A DNA stretch of 7,286 bases from JAIYCX01 sp044351785 (GTDB taxonomy: Bacteria > Bdellovibrionota_C > UBA2361 > SZUA-149 > DAOLCO01), in the NCBI GenBank assembly GCA_044351785.1, contig JBILFC010000150.1, positions 1-7,286 of the forward strand, in the 5' to 3' direction. Below, piece by piece: positions 6,682 to 7,286 of this stretch. Both the position numbers and the translations under genes were made by a program. The notes under the pieces were generated by a model. It was not told the origin of the DNA. It saw only the letters and a program-made list of their open reading frames with translations, and did no database searches. The first letter of the stretch is position 1, and the number at the start of each line of letters is the position of its first letter.

Positions 6682-6699
6682 TTTACATAAACGTGTAAA
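6682..6699. promoter_or_regulatory. Candidate operator B (dyad)
   Basis: TTTACA-TAAACG-TGTAAA is a perfect dyad with 6-bp arms and a 6-bp spacer. It begins exactly 32 bases after site A, about three helical turns, so two dimers could bind the same DNA face. Bases 6682-6692 are also the exact reverse complement of 6649-6659 (GTTTATGTAAA), giving an 11-bp inverted repeat across the two sites. It lies 31 bases before the transporter ATG, where a bound repressor would block transcription or a promoter. Confidence 0.42.
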
Positions 6700-6730
6700 T
6701 ACCTTTCTTAAAGTAAATCTACAAAAACGA

Positions 6731-7286
6731 ATGATTCTAACCCTCAACATAATCATTATCACCTTTGCCTTCCTTGCTGAAGCTACATTCGGCTTTGGTG
6801 GTGGTCTTCTCTCCATACCCCTCTTAAGCACAATAATAGATCCGCTGGATGCAATTAATACTGTAGCTATTTTTCAACTTCTTATTGGGGTCTTAATTTT
6901 CACCTCTCTTAAAAACATTGGCTGGGATTTAGTGAAACCTGTCATCATTGGTGCTCTCTTTGGAACAGTTATTGGATTTCAACTTATTAACCAACTCAAT
7001 GAAGTTGCGATACGCTGGTTCCTAGTCATATTTATTGGATCCTTTCTATATAAAACGAAGTTTCATCCCAACATATCCTTCTCTAAAGCTTCCATCTCTG
7101 GAGGACTTACAAGTGGAATATTTTTTGGTTTGTTTCAAGGAAGTATAGGCCTAGGCGGACCCAATTTAGTAATTTATTTTAAAGAACTTTCAAAATCTAA
7201 AGAAGCTTTTAGAGCACATGAGATACTCCTTCTTTCTATCGCCAATGTAATCAGAATGCTACTAGCTTTTAGTAGCACGAAAATAA
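6731..7286 (+). CDS. TauE/SafE family membrane transporter (C-terminus cut by window edge)
   Basis: The frame is open from the ATG at 6731 to the right edge: 185 codons are visible of a family usually near 240-270 residues. The protein is mostly hydrophobic helices and shows the two inverted-repeat signatures of the family: ATFGFGGGLLSIPLL (18-32) in the first half and FQGSIGLGGPNLVIYF (135-150) at the start of the second. Relatives are inner-membrane exporters or permeases for sulfite, sulfoacetate, taurine-linked or other small organosulfur anions; the substrate here cannot be told. Upstream in-frame codons run back to a stop at 6656-6658 with no other ATG, GTG or TTG, so the start is well fixed, although no Shine-Dalgarno sequence precedes it. 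Two dyad sites lie 31-81 bases upstream. Confidence 0.92.
   Translation, partial: MILTLNIIIITFAFLAEATFGFGGGLLSIPLLSTIIDPLDAINTVAIFQLLIGVLIFTSLKNIGWDLVKPVIIGALFGTVIGFQLINQLNEVAIRWFLVIFIGSFLYKTKFHPNISFSKASISGGLTSGIFFGLFQGSIGLGGPNLVIYFKELSKSKEAFRAHEILLLSIANVIRMLLAFSSTKI

Larger units (their letters stand above)
6505..6730. promoter_or_regulatory. Divergent promoter region with paired dyad sites
   Basis: This 226-bp gap separates the start of the binding-protein gene (minus) from the TauE-family gene (plus) and should contain both promoters. It contains no convincing gene: the minus-strand frame that crosses it has a Lys/Arg-rich, low-quality translation and runs antisense into the transporter gene. 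I could not find a promoter box pair strong enough to place. The clearest structure is the pair of dyads at 6650-6667 and 6682-6699. GTTTAGTAAATT at 6525-6536, close to the binding-protein start, resembles the left part of the first dyad. Confidence 0.5.

Noticed and set aside
6586..6831. Minus-strand reading frame in the divergent gap
   Set aside because: It overlaps the start of the TauE-family gene antisense; its Arg/Lys-rich translation resembles no protein, and the gap is better read as regulatory.

Overview
This AT-rich window reads as chromosomal DNA of a Gram-negative (diderm) bacterium. Two proteins carry lipoprotein signals, three carry ordinary secretion signals, and there is a periplasmic type binding protein. 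I see no phage, transposon, plasmid, CRISPR or RNA gene. The mix of cell-surface proteins would fit a marine proteobacterium or a Bdellovibrionota-type organism, but the sequence alone does not settle the taxon.

Layout. (1) Positions 1-1859, minus strand: a large secreted right-handed beta-helix protein whose C-terminus runs off the left edge. (2) 1860-2003: a 144-bp divergent intergenic region rich in AT palindromes. (3) 2004-3409, plus strand: a small DUF3592 membrane protein, then a secreted ten-cysteine protein of unknown family. (4) 3402-6504, minus strand: a four-gene run. Read 5' to 3' it encodes a type-1 periplasmic solute-binding protein, a CE3-like SGNH esterase lipoprotein, a B-box-like zinc-binding membrane protein, and a second SGNH esterase lipoprotein paralogous to the first. 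The last gene overlaps the convergent ten-cysteine gene by 8 bp. (5) 6505-6730: a 226-bp divergent regulatory region with two matching 18-bp dyads spaced 32 bp apart. (6) 6731-7286, plus strand: the N-terminal part of a TauE/SafE family membrane transporter, cut by the right edge.

How the genes may work together (inference). Nearly every product is exported or membrane-bound. The two lipoprotein esterases belong to the fold that removes acetyl groups from polysaccharides such as xylan. A beta-helix protein nearby is a fold typical of polysaccharide binding or cleavage, so a role in carbohydrate modification at the cell surface is plausible but unproven. The binding protein has no permease or ATPase beside it in this window. 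No gene exceeds what known families can explain except the ten-cysteine protein, the C-terminal module of the beta-helix protein, and the paired dyad sites, which are the parts most worth a second look. There is no gene-free stretch longer than 300 bases.
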